Shown here piece by piece: positions 62,822-64,000 of a DNA stretch of 64,000 bases. Position 1 is the first letter of the stretch. Each line of letters opens with the position of its first letter. The notes under the pieces are model-generated. The model did no database searches. It was not told the DNA's origin and worked only from the letters and a program-made list of their open reading frames with translations. The stretch is from assembly GCF_004146235.1 (NCBI RefSeq), contig NZ_SELO01000002.1, positions 346,672 to 410,671 of the forward strand, written 5' to 3'. Origin of the DNA: Tropicimonas sp. IMCC6043. GTDB taxonomy: Bacteria; Pseudomonadota; Alphaproteobacteria; Rhodobacterales; Rhodobacteraceae. A program made the translations under genes and the position numbers.

Positions 62822-63203
62822 ACCTTTGGCAGTTGCGCTGGGACTGGCGGTGGCGCTGGCGCCCGCTTCCGCTCTGGCATGCCGCTGTAAGGCACGCAGC
62901 CTCGACGAGGCGGCTCTGCTGGCGGATATTGTCGTCTCGGCAAAAATCGTGGCTGCGAACGATCTGGATCTTTCCCGCAGAGAGTTTGTCCTGCAGATCC
63001 TCGAGGCATTCAAGGGACGTCCGGAAGAGCGTCTCACGGTCCTCTCCACCAGCGACTGTGCCTTTTTCGCGGAACCGGGCGAGACCTATCTGATGTTTAT
63101 TCGGGACGATTTGGAGTTCGGCCTGCATACTGACATCTGTTCCGGAAACCTTCCTATGGACGATCCCCTTACGTCAGTTGCAGTGGATGCGTTACGTAAA
63201 TAA
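62814..63203 (+). CDS. secreted TIMP/netrin-like (NTR) protein, probable metalloprotease inhibitor
   Basis: A 129-residue precursor with a 22-residue signal peptide ending ASALA; cleavage there leaves a mature N terminus Cys-Arg-Cys. The mature 107 residues contain four cysteines at 1, 3, 60 and 87, close to the 1-70 and 3-99 disulfides of animal TIMPs. Other TIMP-like phrases are ADIVVSAKIV, FVLQILEAFKG, TSDCAFFAEPGETYLMFIRD and DICSGNLPM. TIMPs block zinc proteases by placing Cys1 on the metal. The upstream overlapping gene encodes an HExxH protein, its likely target. An NTR-fold protein of other function, or a lipoprotein, is possible. Confidence 0.7.
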   Translation: MPRPLAVALGLAVALAPASALACRCKARSLDEAALLADIVVSAKIVAANDLDLSRREFVLQILEAFKGRPEERLTVLSTSDCAFFAEPGETYLMFIRDDLEFGLHTDICSGNLPMDDPLTSVAVDALRK

Positions 63204-63568
63204 ATATAAAGGCTTACGCATCAAGACTGCGGCCCGCCTCCGCCCCGATTGCTGCGTGTGTGAGGTATGTAAGGGGACGGACATCGCCTTCGCGTTGAAC
63301 GGCAGGCCGGTCTGCCTCTCAGTCGTCCTCGCATATTCGCAGTCCGCGACGCCGTTCTGGACCATGATCGCGATCAACGCGCTCGACGGCCTTTTTCAGA
63401 TTGTTTTACGGTTAAACGAGGTGAACTCCCGGTGAGAGGCCCGAAGCAACGGATGATGCGCCCGAGCCGAAGGACAACAACGTCCTTATGCCAAACTTAG
63501 ATGATAGGGTTAGACGTCGGCACCGCGAAGTCAGCGGCATTCCCGCTCCCGTTGCGACCGAGAACTAC
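63204..63568. other. gene-poor stretch after the inhibitor gene
   Basis: About 365 bases with lower G/C in part (63200-63230, 63395-63500). Short frames exist on both strands, but none has a ribosome binding site together with consistent codon use. I see no gene, RNA or terminator that I can support. Confidence 0.4.
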
Positions 63569-63778
63569 CTACCCAGCTTCCTTGTCGACCGCTCCATGCC
63601 CCCATTGCACCCGCGAAATCTCTGGCAGTTGCAGCGGCGGCCGATCCCGGCTTGCCTTCAACTTATCCAACTCCTCCTGAAGCCGCTCCAGATCAAGGTG
63701 GCCCTGCATGCCGCCCAGACGCTCTAGGAGCGCCACGTAGGCCCTTGCCTTTTCCCACCAGGTCACGAGCGAGGCCAC
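63569..63778 (-). CDS. possible small helical protein (69 aa)
   Basis: A GTG-initiated frame gives a mostly helical, charged protein (WWEKARAYVALLERLGGMQG, LDLERLQEELDKLKASRDRP) with a coiled-coil-like middle. AAGGG lies just before the GTG, and an in-frame stop lies close upstream. No family is recognised. It is on the same strand as the partial gene to its right. Confidence 0.35.
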   Translation of the reverse strand: MASLVTWWEKARAYVALLERLGGMQGHLDLERLQEELDKLKASRDRPPLQLPEISRVQWGHGAVDKEAG

Positions 63779-63834
63779 GCCCTTGCTGGCGACGCTGGTC
63801 CAGTTCCTGGCCTATCTCGTCGCCTTTCTTCTGG

Positions 63835-64000
63835 TCATCGCGCTTCTGCTGCATGACCGCAAGGCTTGTAGAGCTCGGACGTCCGTTCCCGCGCAGCCAG
63901 CCACCACCCGGACTGTTCCGGCCAGGCCGAGAAGGTGGTGTCGTGCCCGAGATCGCGCGCGGCATGGAGCGCCCAATTCGGATTGGCGAGCGCCTCGCGT
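63835..64000 (-). CDS. hypothetical protein, C-terminal fragment
   Basis: The last 54 codons of a gene that enters from the right edge and stops at 63835. The sequence (ANPNWALHAARDLGHDTTFS, AWPEQSGWWLAARERTSELY) is rich in tryptophan and has good codon use, so it is probably real. The family is not recognised. Confidence 0.45.
   Translation of the reverse strand, partial: REALANPNWALHAARDLGHDTTFSAWPEQSGWWLAARERTSELYKPCGHAAEAR

Noticed and set aside
63178..63435. Plus-strand frame with a CCVCEVC cysteine cluster, possible zinc-finger protein
   Set aside because: It overlaps the end of the TIMP-like gene, lacks a ribosome binding site and has inconsistent codon use. The cysteines fall in a short stretch that could be chance.
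63780..63850. Plus-strand hydrophobic segment (VQFLAYLVAFLLVIALLL) suggesting a membrane protein
   Set aside because: It has no start or ribosome binding site of its own and is the antisense of charged helical sequence on the minus strand, which commonly produces a false hydrophobic run.
1..64000. CRISPR array or phage structural genes as a source of an undescribed system
   Set aside because: No regularly spaced direct repeats, cas genes, capsid, terminase or tail genes were seen on either strand. The accessory signal is limited to IS elements and the unit at 62309-63203.

Overview
The window reads as chromosomal DNA of a high-GC alphaproteobacterium, most likely a member of the Rhodobacterales (Rhodobacter/Paracoccus relatives). 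The reasons are the sqdB-sqdD-sqdC sulfolipid order known from Rhodobacter sphaeroides, three small DUF1127 genes, the strong G/C preference at third codon positions, frequent ATGA/GTGA/TGATG gene overlaps, and a type A RNase P RNA. No computation was available, so family calls rest on motifs, length and context.

Bases 1-13.8 kb are mostly core metabolism and envelope genes: the end of an alpha/beta hydrolase, a minus-strand run of ackA, an SDR dehydrogenase, a P1-family peptidase and a secreted protein, then gpsA, a YihY membrane protein, a Kdo-transferase (WaaA family), a family 2 glycosyltransferase, the GTPase ychF and the sulfolipid operon sqdBDC. From 14.2 to 21.9 kb lies an unusual envelope/signalling cluster: a membrane coiled-coil protein, two secreted proteins (one a probable outer-membrane barrel), a caspase-fold/Sel1/peptidoglycan-binding protein, an M15 D,D-peptidase, an OmpA protein and a membrane Ser/Thr kinase.

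From 22.0 to 25.7 kb a CecR-like TetR regulator, preceded by a perfect 34-bp palindrome, heads an ABC-2 exporter operon resembling E. coli cecR-ybhGFSR but with one permease. A His-tailed MFS exporter, a DUF1697 gene, gatCA, two lipoproteins, an AmpD-like amidase and rnpB follow; the probable rnpB promoter lies inside the end of the amidase gene. The stretch 31.8-38.9 kb carries a TerB-like gene, rpmG, a GNAT, a RimK ligase with its retropepsin-like partner, a BI-1 protein, DUF1127, LysR, a quinone oxidoreductase and an XRE regulator. From 38.9 to 58.6 kb come hisN, an 8-oxoguanine deaminase and two tandem CAP proteins (overlapping or closely spaced), guanine deaminase, mgtE, 5-formyl-THF cyclo-ligase, a YmdB phosphodiesterase, a SLC13/TrkA_C transporter, yebC, two DUF1127 genes, a single-domain response regulator, uvrD/pcrA, pyc, a MAPEG protein and panE.

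The last 5.2 kb is accessory DNA. It begins after two identical tandem tRNA-Gly(GCC) genes and holds a complete IS3-family element, a frameshifted gene cut by insertion sequences on both sides, and a remnant made from two different IS3-family transposases. It then carries the most interesting object in the window: an overlapping two-gene unit encoding a small HExxH metallopeptidase without a signal peptide, followed by a secreted protein that looks like a bacterial TIMP/netrin-type metalloprotease inhibitor. Its mature N terminus is predicted to be Cys-X-Cys and its four cysteines are spaced as in animal TIMPs. This suggests a protease-inhibitor or effector-immunity pair.
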